Position numbers and translations under genes: made by a program. Shown here one piece after another: positions 19,889 to 28,895 of a stretch of DNA of 64,000 nucleotides (positions within the stretch are counted from its first letter, which is position 1; each line of letters opens with the position of its first letter). Source of the DNA: Clostridium saccharoperbutylacetonicum N1-4(HMT) (GTDB lineage: Bacteria; Bacillota; Clostridia; Clostridiales; Clostridiaceae); assembly GCF_000340885.1 (NCBI RefSeq), contig NC_020291.1, forward strand, positions 4,835,001-4,899,000. The letters are read 5' to 3'. The notes below the pieces were generated by a model that worked only from the letters and a program-made list of their open reading frames with translations, was not told the origin of the DNA and did not search any database.

Positions 19889-20435
19889 CCTTTAACACGC
19901 ATTTTATATCAAAGGAGTAGCTTCCTTCTACTGCCCCATTAGTATCTATTGAGTTTACATAAACATCTTTCATTACTTGCAATTTACTCAAATTATGTTT
20001 TAATTCAGCAACTGCTGTCCTATCTGTAGAGGTGCCTTTTATTGCTATGGTATTATCAACTATGTCTAAATTTTTAAAAGAAACTTGACTTGGTACTGTT
20101 GAACTGATTTCCTTTAATAATTTTTCTGAAACATTATCTCTATTTTTAACAGAAACTGCTACATCTGTTAAAGACGTATCATATTTTTTCAATATCTCTA
20201 TTTGCTTATTCACATCTTGAGCTTCTTTTAATTGAGTTTGAATTTCTGAAGCAGCCAATTTATTCGTATAATCAGTAATGCCTCTATCTAATAAATATAT
20301 TCTCACTGTATTAGATACCAAACTAATTAAGATGATGATCCCAACTATTGCAGCTGCTCCATATATATATATTTGTGAATTAATTTTTTCTTTTTGCTTA
20401 CCTAAATATGGTTTAAAAAAATTTACATCTTTCAC
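19878..20435 (-). CDS. pilN: Type IV pilus protein PilN
   Basis: 185 residues: short cytoplasmic N-terminus (MKDVNFFKPY), membrane segment about 25-50, coiled coil and a PilN-type ferredoxin-like domain ending in KGTSTDRTAVAELKHNL. The N-terminal cytoplasmic peptide is the part that in characterised systems docks on PilM. Encoded between pilM and pilO, which supports the call. Confidence 0.85.
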   Translation of the reverse strand: MKDVNFFKPYLGKQKEKINSQIYIYGAAAIVGIIILISLVSNTVRIYLLDRGITDYTNKLAASEIQTQLKEAQDVNKQIEILKKYDTSLTDVAVSVKNRDNVSEKLLKEISSTVPSQVSFKNLDIVDNTIAIKGTSTDRTAVAELKHNLSKLQVMKDVYVNSIDTNGAVEGSYSFDIKCVLKDVG

Positions 20436-20446
20436 TTTATGGCCTC

Positions 20447-21628
20447 CTATTCATGCCTTATGACTGACCCTATAGCATTTATATAGTCATCAATAGGTTT
20501 TCCATCATCATTTGACTTAAAGGCTATCTTAGAAAGTCCTTTTATCTCTGTCATTATTCCAAGCCTATCTGTCATATATTTTTCCATACCTTTTATTTTT
20601 GAACTACCGCCAAAAATAATTATGTTATTTATTTCATTGCCTTTATTTCTATTTTTATAGAATTGAATAATTTTTTCTATTTTTTCAATCCATTCATCTA
20701 CTATTGCTCTTGTTTTAATATTTATTGGTTCAAATTCTTCACTTAAATCTATATTGCTATTTTTAAATTTTTCTACTTCATTACTTTTAAGACCATTTGA
20801 TTCTCTTAACATTTCATCAATTTCATTACCACAATCTTTGATTATTCTAGTAAAATCCAATTGATTATTTTTATATATATTAACATCGATTGTACTTGCT
20901 CCCAAATCAATAAAAGCAACTGCTTCGTTTGTATTATTTTCATATTCTTTAGTTATACCTATTAAATTAATAAATTTATTTACAGCATTATAATTTACAT
21001 CTAAGGCATAAGGCTTTAACTCTAATTTTAACAACAGATTATAATATCCTCTTGCCACCTTTTCAGGGTAAGCAATAACACGAACATTAAGCTTTTTAAC
21101 ACCATCTACCTCTAATTCTTCTAAAATTGTTCCCTGCAATATATAATCTTCTAAATTTATAGGTAGATATTGTTGAATCTCATATCTAACTACAGTTTCC
21201 ATTTCTTCTTCTTCAACCTTTGGAATCATTATTTCTCTATTTATTATTAAAGATGAATTAGTTGTACAAATAGCATCCTTAGTTTTGATTCCATTTTCTT
21301 TTAATACTTGACTTAATTTTTTATGTAATTCTACTTCTTTTTTGATTTCTCCATCTACAATTGCATCTTTAGGTGTAGGAATTTTAATATATTTATCAAT
21401 AGTTAAACTATTTTTATAATATAAACCTTCAACTATTTTAATTGTTGAACTCCCCATATCAAAAGCAATGACTTTTCTCTTTTTCAAGGAAAGATTTGTT
21501 TGTTTTGTGTTTTTTAAATTTTTAAGTAGTTTTTGCTTTACTATACCCAAATCCATATTCATTATGGCTTTTATATCAATTTTCCTTTTGTTCTTCTTAG
21601 GATTTAATTCCTTATTTTTATTCTCCAT
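20447..21628 (-). CDS. pilM: Type IV pilus actin-like protein PilM
   Basis: 393 residues. Actin/FtsA-like fold with phosphate-binding motifs VIAFDMGSSTIKIVEG (about 53) and AFIDLGASTIDVNIYK, and the late IIIFGGSSKIKGM motif. Cytoplasmic ATP-binding partner of PilN. It carries a basic N-terminal extension of about 50 residues before the first strand, longer than usual. A hairpin lies between it and the pilin gene upstream. Confidence 0.9.
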   Translation of the reverse strand: MENKNKELNPKKNKRKIDIKAIMNMDLGIVKQKLLKNLKNTKQTNLSLKKRKVIAFDMGSSTIKIVEGLYYKNSLTIDKYIKIPTPKDAIVDGEIKKEVELHKKLSQVLKENGIKTKDAICTTNSSLIINREIMIPKVEEEEMETVVRYEIQQYLPINLEDYILQGTILEELEVDGVKKLNVRVIAYPEKVARGYYNLLLKLELKPYALDVNYNAVNKFINLIGITKEYENNTNEAVAFIDLGASTIDVNIYKNNQLDFTRIIKDCGNEIDEMLRESNGLKSNEVEKFKNSNIDLSEEFEPINIKTRAIVDEWIEKIEKIIQFYKNRNKGNEINNIIIFGGSSKIKGMEKYMTDRLGIMTEIKGLSKIAFKSNDDGKPIDDYINAIGSVIRHE

Positions 21629-21811
21629 AATTCCCCCATGTACCCTGCCCTAAATTTGCAGATATAATTTAATTATAACTATATAGATGTGACATCATTT
21701 TTTAATATATATACATCAAAAAATATATAACTTGAACTAAAATAATTGTTTAGGATAAAATCAATTTCCATCTTATTACATAAACAGATCATATAATCAT
21801 AAACATTATCT

Positions 21812-21845
21812 TAAAATGGAGAATCACAATACAATTCTCCATTTT
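21812..21845 (-). terminator. Hairpin after the major pilin gene, possible attenuator
   Basis: Stem AAAATGGAGAAT/ATTCTCCATTTT with an 8-base loop, 17 bp after the pilin stop on the minus strand. No long T-run follows beyond the stem's own T residues, so partial read-through into pilM is likely. This would give more pilin than machinery mRNA. Confidence 0.65.
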
Positions 21846-21861
21846 AATACATTAGCATTTT

Positions 21862-22320
21862 TTAGTTTGCAGCACTATATGGATTTCCAGCTACATGTGC
21901 TACTTGCGGAAGTACTTGTAAAGTTGTAGCTCCATTCACTACATTAACTACTACTTCCCCATTTCCATCAACAATAGCTTGAAATGTGTCTGCTGTATGC
22001 CCATCAGCTTTTGGTCTTGGCACAACTCCTCCTGAAAGTACATCTGTAAGATCATTTCCAGCAGCTACTGCTGCGTTTAATGTACTATTAACCGGAATAG
22101 TTCCATTAGCTACCCCTGTAGCTACAGCTGTTTGAATGGTTTTAGCTGTTGCTATATCAGCACTTACATTTGAATTTTCTCTTATTTGACCAAATCTAGG
22201 CAATGCTATTGCTGCTAACACTCCAATAATTGCAATAACAATAATTAATTCAATTAATGTAAATCCTTTCTTTTTTTTCTTTGTTTGTAGATTGTTTTTT
22301 CTTATAGATAATTGGTTCAT
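21862..22320 (-). CDS. pilA: Major type IV pilin
   Basis: 152-residue prepilin. Long basic leader, then KKKKG/FTLIELIIVIAIIGVLAAIALP with Gly -1 and Glu +5, the classic class III signal and polymerisation helix. The small head is rich in Ala, Val and Asn. AGGAGGGG lies upstream of the ATG. Its position between pilC and pilM, canonical start and following hairpin suggest it is the main subunit. Confidence 0.93.
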   Translation of the reverse strand: MNQLSIRKNNLQTKKKKKGFTLIELIIVIAIIGVLAAIALPRFGQIRENSNVSADIATAKTIQTAVATGVANGTIPVNSTLNAAVAAGNDLTDVLSGGVVPRPKADGHTADTFQAIVDGNGEVVVNVVNGATTLQVLPQVAHVAGNPYSAAN

Positions 22321-22397
22321 TCTAAACCCCTCCTGTAATTATTTTTTTATATATTAATGCACTCTGGCTCGCACATTGTGCACTAATTCCTCTTTAA

Positions 22398-23600
22398 TTA
22401 AATTTGATTATAACTATCAAACATAGGTATCATTATCGATGCCACCATAAAGCCTATTAAGAGTCCCATTATTACTATTAATAATGGTTCAAGCATAGCC
22501 ACCGAAGCTTGGATTATTGCTTCTAATTCATCATCATAAAAGTCTGCTGTCTTATTTAAAATATCATCTAAAGAACCTGTTTCTTCACCTATTTTTATCA
22601 TTGAATAAAGCATTGGAGGAAACATATTACTTTCAACCATTGAAGCATATAAGCTTTCGCCTCTCATCACATTATCTCTTATTCTTAATAGAGCCTTCTC
22701 TGCAACTTTATTTCCTGTAACGGTTGAAACTATATTTAAAGCTTCTACAAGAGGTAGGCCACTTGCTATCAAAGTAGATAAAGTTCTTGTAAATCTTGAT
22801 ACAATAAGCATTTGATTAAGCTTTTTAAGAATTGGCAGCTTTAATCTTAGCTTACTAAAAAATAGAATTCCTTCATCAGTTTTTCTAAATATATTTAAGA
22901 AAAAGCTAATTATAAATATTACTGCTATTATAATAAACCAATAATTTTGAATTCCTTCACTAATCCCCATAATAAATTTAGTAGTCCAAGGCAGCTCCGT
23001 TCCACTTTGTTTAAATATATCTATAAAGGTAGGCATTACATAAACTAAAATAAAGGCAACAGCTGCAATTGAAACAAAACCTAATACTATTGGATAAATT
23101 AATGCGCTTGTGACTTTATTATTAATTTTATTTTCCTTTTCATAATGAGTTGACATTCTTAGCATTATGGCTTCCAAACTACCACTTGCTTCCCCTGAAG
23201 CTACTAAGGAAACTAAAAGCTCTGGAAATACTTCCTTATGCTTTCTCATGGCTTCCGACAGCACTCCACCTTTTTCAACTTCCTCATTAACTGCTTTTGT
23301 TGCTTCTCTTAATTTTTGATTTTCAATTTGATTTGCTAATATATCTAAACACGTTAAAATTGGAACTCCCGCATTTAACATAGTATAAAACTGTCTACAA
23401 AAAACTGATAAATCTTTTAGTTTAACTTTCTTACTTAACTTTAGTTCAATATTAGCGCTTTGTACTACTTCTTCCACCATTAAAGGGTAATATCCATTGC
23501 TAGAAATAAAGGCTATAACCTCATCTTTAGAGTTAGCTTCATATTGTCCTTCTATTTTTTCTCCTTCTGAATTCATAACTCTATATTTAAACTTTCCCAT
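22398..23600 (-). CDS. pilC: Type IV pilus inner-membrane platform protein PilC
   Basis: 400 residues, standard length. Two GspF-type cytoplasmic domains (about 70-190 and 270-395) alternate with membrane segments near 170, 220 and 375. Typical motifs are FCRQFYTMLNAGVPI, the second-domain FTRTLSTLIASGLPL, and IGEETGSLDDIL. It couples the PilB/PilT motors to pilin insertion and extraction. Confidence 0.94.
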   Translation of the reverse strand: MGKFKYRVMNSEGEKIEGQYEANSKDEVIAFISSNGYYPLMVEEVVQSANIELKLSKKVKLKDLSVFCRQFYTMLNAGVPILTCLDILANQIENQKLREATKAVNEEVEKGGVLSEAMRKHKEVFPELLVSLVASGEASGSLEAIMLRMSTHYEKENKINNKVTSALIYPIVLGFVSIAAVAFILVYVMPTFIDIFKQSGTELPWTTKFIMGISEGIQNYWFIIIAVIFIISFFLNIFRKTDEGILFFSKLRLKLPILKKLNQMLIVSRFTRTLSTLIASGLPLVEALNIVSTVTGNKVAEKALLRIRDNVMRGESLYASMVESNMFPPMLYSMIKIGEETGSLDDILNKTADFYDDELEAIIQASVAMLEPLLIVIMGLLIGFMVASIMIPMFDSYNQI

Positions 23601-23619
23601 ATGTTATCCCCCCTTTAAA

Positions 23620-25314
23620 TTATGCTTTTTTTATCATAGCAATAGTTGAAAGTTCTTCCATTGTAGTGACTCCACTTAATACTAAGTCTTTACATTCACT
23701 TTCTAAGGTTTTCATTCCATTTGCTACTGATATATCTCTAATAACATCTGAATTTCCACCTTTATTTATTGCTTCTCTATGTTCTCTTGTCATTTCCATA
23801 ATCTCATAAACACCAATTCTACCTATATATCCTGTTTCATTGCAATATCCACAGCCCTTTGCTTTATAAAGCATAAGATGCTTGTCTGCATCTTGTTCTA
23901 ATATTTCCTTTTCATATAAACTTGCTTCATAGGCTTCTTTGCATTTATTGCAGGTTCTTCTAACCAGCCTTTGTGCCATTACTCCCATAACGGAAGTTGA
24001 CACTAAATATGGTTTAATTCCCATATCTACAAGTCGAATTATAGATGAAGGTGCATCATTTGTATGAAGAGTACTTAAAACTAGATGCCCTGTTATAGCA
24101 GCTCTAGTAGCAATTTCTGCTGTTTCTTCATCTCTTATTTCTCCTATCATGATTATATCTGGATCTTGTCTTAATATGCTTCTAAGTCCACTTGCAAAAG
24201 TAAGCCCAGCTTTTTCATTTACACTTACTTGATTTACTCCATCCATAGTGAATTCAACAGGGTCTTCTACTGTAATAATATTTACATCACTATCATTTAA
24301 TTCTTTAAGTATTGAATACAAGGTTGTAGATTTTCCACTTCCTGTAGGTCCAGTAACTAAAATTATTCCATGAGGATTTGAGATTATTCGCTCTAAGCGC
24401 TTTAAATTTTCTTCACTCATACCCAATTGACTTTTTCTTAATACAGAAGCTCCTGTATTTAATACTCTTATAACTACTTTTTCTCCATTAACAACAGGTA
24501 AAATTGAAACTCTAAGATCGATATCTTTACCATCAACATTAGTCATAATTCTTCCATCTTGAGGTAGTCTCTTTTCAGCTATATTTAAGCCTGCTAAAAT
24601 TTTAATTCTTGTAACTAATGGGCCTAAGCTTTCTATTCCAAGAGTATTAACAGTTTTAAGTTTTCCATCTATTCTATATCTGATTCTTATTTCATATTCA
24701 AAAGGCTCTATATGTATGTCTGATGCCTTAAGTTCAACTGAGTTTTTGAACATATAATCTATCATTTTAACAGCTGGAGCACTATTTACTTCATTTATAT
24801 CTTCTACAGCTCTTGTTTTAGAATTTCTATTTAATTTTATACTTTCTTTTTCAAGCTGAAGGGCCGCATTATTAACCTGCTGACTACTATAATATATCCC
24901 TATAAATTTTTTAATATCAGCTGTCCTTGCTATAAAGGACTCTATCTCAAAACCTGTAGATATAGCTACATCATCTATTGCAAATATATTTAAAGGATCT
25001 GCAAGCGCAACTTTTATTTTATTATTATCAAAGCCAAAAGGAATTAATATATATTTTTCACATAAATTCTCAGGAATTAATGTTATTGCTTTTCTATCAA
25101 AATTAATTATATTTAAATCAACCTTTTTAATTCCTGTCTGTTGTTCAATAGCTTCAATTATATCTTCTTCAGTGATTATTTTAGTATCTACCAATATTTC
25201 TCCAAGCTTTTTACCCAGAGCCTTTTGTGCCTTTAATGCTTCTTGTAATTGATAACTGGTAATTTTTCCTGCGTTCACCAGTATATTCCCTAATCTTCTT
25301 TTCTCTGTAGCCAT
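23620..25314 (-). CDS. pilB: Type IV pilus extension ATPase PilB with MshEN N-terminus
   Basis: 564 residues. The N-terminal 150 residues contain two tandem RLGxxLVxxGxI...LxxALxxQ-type motifs (RRLGNILVNAGKITSY and the following KLGEILVDTKIITEED), the MshEN signature that binds c-di-GMP in related ATPases. The motor domain has Walker A GPTGSGKST (about 328), an Asp box, Walker B DPDIIMIGEIRD and a CxxC...CxxC zinc site near 456-485. It powers pilus extension. RBS GAAAGGTG precedes the ATG. Confidence 0.95.
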   Translation of the reverse strand: MATEKRRLGNILVNAGKITSYQLQEALKAQKALGKKLGEILVDTKIITEEDIIEAIEQQTGIKKVDLNIINFDRKAITLIPENLCEKYILIPFGFDNNKIKVALADPLNIFAIDDVAISTGFEIESFIARTADIKKFIGIYYSSQQVNNAALQLEKESIKLNRNSKTRAVEDINEVNSAPAVKMIDYMFKNSVELKASDIHIEPFEYEIRIRYRIDGKLKTVNTLGIESLGPLVTRIKILAGLNIAEKRLPQDGRIMTNVDGKDIDLRVSILPVVNGEKVVIRVLNTGASVLRKSQLGMSEENLKRLERIISNPHGIILVTGPTGSGKSTTLYSILKELNDSDVNIITVEDPVEFTMDGVNQVSVNEKAGLTFASGLRSILRQDPDIIMIGEIRDEETAEIATRAAITGHLVLSTLHTNDAPSSIIRLVDMGIKPYLVSTSVMGVMAQRLVRRTCNKCKEAYEASLYEKEILEQDADKHLMLYKAKGCGYCNETGYIGRIGVYEIMEMTREHREAINKGGNSDVIRDISVANGMKTLESECKDLVLSGVTTMEELSTIAMIKKA

Positions 25315-25430
25315 TTCTCATATCGCACCTTTCTATCTCATATTCTCCCATGCAATATTCTTCATTAGTATAAAATTGTTCTTAAGCTTTTTCAATCATT
25401 AGTATGTTAAAAGCTTATTATAATTTGCTC

Positions 25431-26183
25431 TTACATTAAATAGTTCATATATAATGTTAATATTTCTACTCCAAATAACATAGAAATCAAACTTCCAATT
25501 GCTATACATGGTCCAAAGGCCATTTTATCTTTTGCTTTTTTAAGTTCTAGTAGCAAAATTATTATTCCGACTATTCCTCCAAGAATAACTGCTAAAAACA
25601 ATCCAAGCAAAATTCCTTTAATCCCCAAAAATAATCCACAGATGCCTGCAATTTCAATATCACCTTCACCCATTCCTTTTGTCAAATATACTATTAAGCC
25701 TATTATTCCTCCACCGATAATTCCACCTAAAAGCAAATCTATAACTCCATTTTTATTTATAATAGCCTGTAATATTACAAATCCAATTCCAACAACTCCA
25801 CCAAAAATAATCGTATTTGTAAACACAAATTGTGTATCAAAGTCTATCATCCCAATTACAATTAAAAGAGATGCTAAAACACAATATTTTAAAGTAATAA
25901 TTGTTAATCCAAATTTTAAATATATTAATAAATATAAAATTCCATTAACAATTTCAATAACTGGATATCTTACAGAAATTTTAGCTTTGCAATACTTACA
26001 TCTTCCGCCAAGAAATATATAACTTATTATTGGAATAAGCTCAAGCGGTTCCAGTTTATGGTCACAATTTGTACAATGAGATGGTGGAAAAGCAATAGAT
26101 TGTTCCAACGGTATTCTATAAATACAGACATTTAGAAAACTACCTATGACCAAACCTAAAACCAAAACCAACACAAAATCCAT
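25431..26183 (-). CDS. pilD: Prepilin peptidase/methyltransferase PilD
   Basis: 250 residues, polytopic. The N-terminal cytoplasmic domain has two CxxC pairs (CTNC, CKYC) that bind zinc; the catalytic aspartates are in GMIDFDTQ and GMGEGDIEIAG (the GxGD motif). It removes the leader of all prepilins encoded downstream and N-methylates the new Phe or Asn. First gene of the operon, behind the c-di-GMP riboswitch, so signal binding should govern the whole locus from here. Confidence 0.94.
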   Translation of the reverse strand: MDFVLVLVLGLVIGSFLNVCIYRIPLEQSIAFPPSHCTNCDHKLEPLELIPIISYIFLGGRCKYCKAKISVRYPVIEIVNGILYLLIYLKFGLTIITLKYCVLASLLIVIGMIDFDTQFVFTNTIIFGGVVGIGFVILQAIINKNGVIDLLLGGIIGGGIIGLIVYLTKGMGEGDIEIAGICGLFLGIKGILLGLFLAVILGGIVGIIILLLELKKAKDKMAFGPCIAIGSLISMLFGVEILTLYMNYLM

Positions 26184-26263
26184 TTCAATTTAAACCTTTC
26201 CATTTTTATTCATTTATGTATTTTAAGAGATTAATTTGTAATTTTTTTCTTTAAAAAAGCGCG

Positions 26264-26291
26264 AAAAACGACCCTAAAAAAATTTAAGGCC
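26264..26291 (-). terminator. Riboswitch-controlled terminator
   Basis: On the minus strand GGCCTTAAA pairs with TTTAGGGTC (9 bp with two G-U pairs) and is followed by GTTTTT. The 5' arm is shared with the 3' arm of the riboswitch P1 helix, so only one of the two structures can form. About 80 bp before pilD. Confidence 0.8.
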
Positions 26292-26358
26292 GGTTGCACT
26301 ACTAACTCCTCATGTATCAAGTGCCCATCTACAATACATGATTCATAGTCTTCTTAAA
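26283..26358 (-). promoter_or_regulatory. c-di-GMP-II riboswitch of the pilD operon
   Basis: Read on the minus strand: TTTAAG (26358-26353) pairs with CTTAAA (26288-26283) as P1; in between are TGGGCACTTG, GAGTTAGTAGTGCAACCGG, the invariant core of class II c-di-GMP aptamers (compare the C. acetobutylicum crystal-structure sequence). CTTAAA is also the 5' arm of the terminator. Ligand-stabilised P1 should therefore block termination: a predicted ON switch for pilD-pilB-pilC-pilin and downstream genes. Related ON switches precede type IV pilus genes in C. difficile. Confidence 0.92.
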
Positions 26359-26386
26359 CAAATTAAATTATCTTATTTTTAATATA

Positions 26387-26414
26387 ATAATATCATACTA
26401 CTATTAATTTACAA
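26387..26414 (-). promoter_or_regulatory. Predicted sigma-A promoter of the pilD operon
   Basis: On the minus strand TTGTAA (26414-26409), 16-bp spacer, TATTAT (26392-26387), placing the start near 26380, about 20 bases ahead of the riboswitch P1 helix. The spacing and position fit; not proven. Confidence 0.5.
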
Positions 26415-26468
26415 GTGTATTTTGTAAATTTTCACAAAACACTTTAACATAAATTTAAATATATAGGA

Positions 26469-27506
26469 TTAATTAATTTTATTATTTCTAATCCAGGTAT
26501 CATATTCTTCTTTTGAAATTATATTATTGTTAACTAATCTTCTTAAATCCATTTCCATTGTTTGCATTCCAAACTTTGACCCCATTTGAATAAAACTATT
26601 GATTTGTTCAAAATTTCCTTCTCTTATTAAGTTTTTTATGCTTGAGGTACATACCATTATTTCCATTGCTGCCGACCTTCCAATTCCAGATGCATTTGGC
26701 AATAAAACTTGTGAAACAACTCCTCTAAGCAAGGATGATAATTGAATTTTCACTTCATTTTGATGACCAGCTTCAAAGGAATTTATAATCCTATATATAC
26801 TATTTGCTGCTCCCATATTATGAAGCGTTGAAAAAACCAAATGTCCTGTTTGTGCTGCTCTTAATGCTATTTCGATAGTTTCAGGATCTCTCATTTCTCC
26901 AACTAATATAACATCTGGATCTTGTCTAAGTGCTGCCCTAAGACCAGCCGCATAACTTTTAGTATCTTCTCCAACGTCTCTTTGATTTATCACTGACCTA
27001 TTTGTTTCATGTATATATTCTATTGGTTCTTCTAATGTTATTATGTGCTTTTCCTTATTCTTGTTAATTTCATTTATCATTGCTGCTAAAGTTGTGCTTT
27101 TGCCTGAACCAGTTGGTCCAGTAACTAAAACTAAGCCATCCTTTAATTCCGTGAATTCTTTCAAAGCTTCTGCTGTTGATATATCACTAAGTTTAGGAAT
27201 CTTTTCCTTAATAATTCTCATACATATTGCATAACTTTCTCTGCATTTAAACGCATTTACTCTGAAATTACAAATTCCTTTCCTATTATATTTAAAATCA
27301 ATTTCTCCTTTTTCGAGAAACTCCTCAAATTTTTCTGGCATTAAATCTTCAATATATTCTCCAACTACATCATGTGAAATAATTTCTTCATTTGCTCTCA
27401 CTAGATTGCCATCAATTCTTACCATAGGAGTTAATCCAGATGTGATATGAATATCGGATGCACGTTTAATATCAATGGTATCTAGTAATTCATCTATCTT
27501 TGCCAT
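26469..27506 (-). CDS. pilT: Type IV pilus retraction ATPase PilT
   Basis: 345 residues, standard length. Walker A GPTGSGKST (about 135), Asp box, Walker B DPDVILVGEMRD, His box GHLVFSTLH, and the PilT-type start IDELLDTIDIKRASDIHITSG. It depolymerises pili for twitching. It sits upstream of the riboswitch-controlled pilD operon and has its own leader, so retraction may not be under the same c-di-GMP control as extension. Confidence 0.95.
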   Translation of the reverse strand: MAKIDELLDTIDIKRASDIHITSGLTPMVRIDGNLVRANEEIISHDVVGEYIEDLMPEKFEEFLEKGEIDFKYNRKGICNFRVNAFKCRESYAICMRIIKEKIPKLSDISTAEALKEFTELKDGLVLVTGPTGSGKSTTLAAMINEINKNKEKHIITLEEPIEYIHETNRSVINQRDVGEDTKSYAAGLRAALRQDPDVILVGEMRDPETIEIALRAAQTGHLVFSTLHNMGAANSIYRIINSFEAGHQNEVKIQLSSLLRGVVSQVLLPNASGIGRSAAMEIMVCTSSIKNLIREGNFEQINSFIQMGSKFGMQTMEMDLRRLVNNNIISKEEYDTWIRNNKIN

Positions 27507-27630
27507 AATTTTACGCCCCTTTATATAAATTAAGCTACTGCTTATACTATTAACTTGTAACTACATTAAAAATATCACCATTTTTCTAAATGTGTCAATA
27601 TCTTCTGAAACTAATATATAATAATAAAAA

Positions 27631-27710
27631 AACACTAAATTGAAAATAGTATATAAAAGATTATTTAACTAAATAATCTTTTATATATGCATTTCTTAAT
27701 TTAGTGCTTT
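27631..27710 (-). terminator. Large nested hairpin terminator after the hemerythrin genes
   Basis: Outer stem AACACTAAATT/AATTTAGTG and a perfect 17-bp inner stem (TATATAAAAGATTATTT and its complement, 4-base loop). On the minus strand it is followed by a run of T. It isolates pilT from the upstream hemerythrin transcript. Confidence 0.8.
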
Positions 27711-27746
27711 AATTTTTCATCTTACAAATAATTTTAGACCTAAAAA

Positions 27747-28319
27747 TTATTTCCTGATTTTTCTCATTAAGAACTCCCCAAAATCTTTATCTAAATTTAT
27801 AACGTGTCTTCTATAAGATGTAAGCATTTCTTGCTGAATTTCTACTACAAATGTAGTTGATAGCTCATCTTTTTCTATAACTCTTCTCAAATCATTTATT
27901 TGATTTTTAAATTCTTCATGCTCTTTATGTACTAATCCATAATTATGATATTGATTTTGCTTTTGAATAGATTCCTCTTCAATAAAGTGTTTAAGCAAAC
28001 TTTCTTCTAACAAATCTAAAGATTTAATTATTTCTTTTTTTTCCTCTTCCTGCTCCATATCATAAAATAGCTTATTAGCATATTTAAATATTTCCTTATG
28101 TTGCTTATCAAGATTATCAATTCCTGTTGATAAAGACTTGTCCCAATTTGTATTATCAAAGAAAATCACAATTTCTCCACTATTATTATCATTTTCATTC
28201 TCATCTAATATCGTAGTCTTCACTTTCATATCCTTATGTTGCTTTATATTTTCTTCTATTCTTTTTAATTCAATATCTTTTTTTCTTTCCCCACCTTTTT
28301 CGTTTGTAACCATATACAT
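27747..28319 (-). CDS. Bacteriohemerythrin with N-terminal extension
   Basis: 190 residues from the ATG at 28319, seven bases after GAGGAG; a GTG at 28334 overlaps that site. The C-terminal 130 residues form a hemerythrin four-helix bundle with the diiron ligands in DKQHKEIF, LLKHFIEEE, LVHKEHEEF and HVINLDKDFG. The 55-residue N-terminus is charged and unassigned. Such single-domain proteins bind or sense O2 or store diiron in anaerobes. First of two hemerythrin genes here. Confidence 0.9.
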   Translation of the reverse strand: MYMVTNEKGGERKKDIELKRIEENIKQHKDMKVKTTILDENENDNNSGEIVIFFDNTNWDKSLSTGIDNLDKQHKEIFKYANKLFYDMEQEEEKKEIIKSLDLLEESLLKHFIEEESIQKQNQYHNYGLVHKEHEEFKNQINDLRRVIEKDELSTTFVVEIQQEMLTSYRRHVINLDKDFGEFLMRKIRK

Positions 28320-28412
28320 ACAACCACTCCTCACATAAATTTTATCAAATACCCGCCTTAATTTTACATTTCTACATATTTATTGTTTTCCCTCTCATTT
28401 CTATGCAACAAA

Positions 28413-28826
28413 TTATTCCGAATTAATTTTAATAGATACCTTATTTAAATAAAAATCAAATTTTTCAATTGAATTTATAAACCCATTTATAATTTTACCA
28501 ACAGCATATTGTTCTTTCGTAATTATCATATTTTCATTCGGCTCAGGAATAAAACATTTACACCCATCAACAAATACACCATAGATTTTTTTTACAATAT
28601 TATCTCTAAACTTTAATATAAACCTTTTTCTATACGCACGACTTTCAAAAGATTTATTTGCCCAATCATCATAACAACAATCATCACTATTTTCCAACCA
28701 ACTTATATCATTTTCTATTACAATATCAATATCATATTTATAAAAATAAACCCCTGACTCATCATCATAATTCCAATCACCCATTGTACTATTACATATT
28801 TTCTCAAAATATTCATCATATCTCAT
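28413..28826 (-). CDS. Hypothetical protein between two hemerythrin genes
   Basis: 137 residues from the ATG at 28826 (AAAGGAG nine bases upstream; an earlier TTG touches that site). No signal peptide or membrane segment. Rich in Asp, Tyr, Lys and Trp, with a cluster DDCCYDDW (two adjacent Cys) near residue 50 and alternating strand/helix character. I do not recognise the family. Flanked by and co-oriented with the hemerythrin genes (about 70-95 bp gaps), so possibly co-transcribed. Confidence 0.7.
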   Translation of the reverse strand: MRYDEYFEKICNSTMGDWNYDDESGVYFYKYDIDIVIENDISWLENSDDCCYDDWANKSFESRAYRKRFILKFRDNIVKKIYGVFVDGCKCFIPEPNENMIITKEQYAVGKIINGFINSIEKFDFYLNKVSIKINSE

Positions 28827-28895
28827 ATTTCTCAACTCCTTTGAAACAATATATACTAAAGCCTCCTCTCATATAATAAAATCCCAATATTACAT

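Noticed and set aside
25642..26022. Open frame of 126 codons on the + strand opposite pilD
   Set aside because: Pro/Ile/Asn-rich product and no ribosome site; a shadow of the hydrophobic prepilin peptidase gene.
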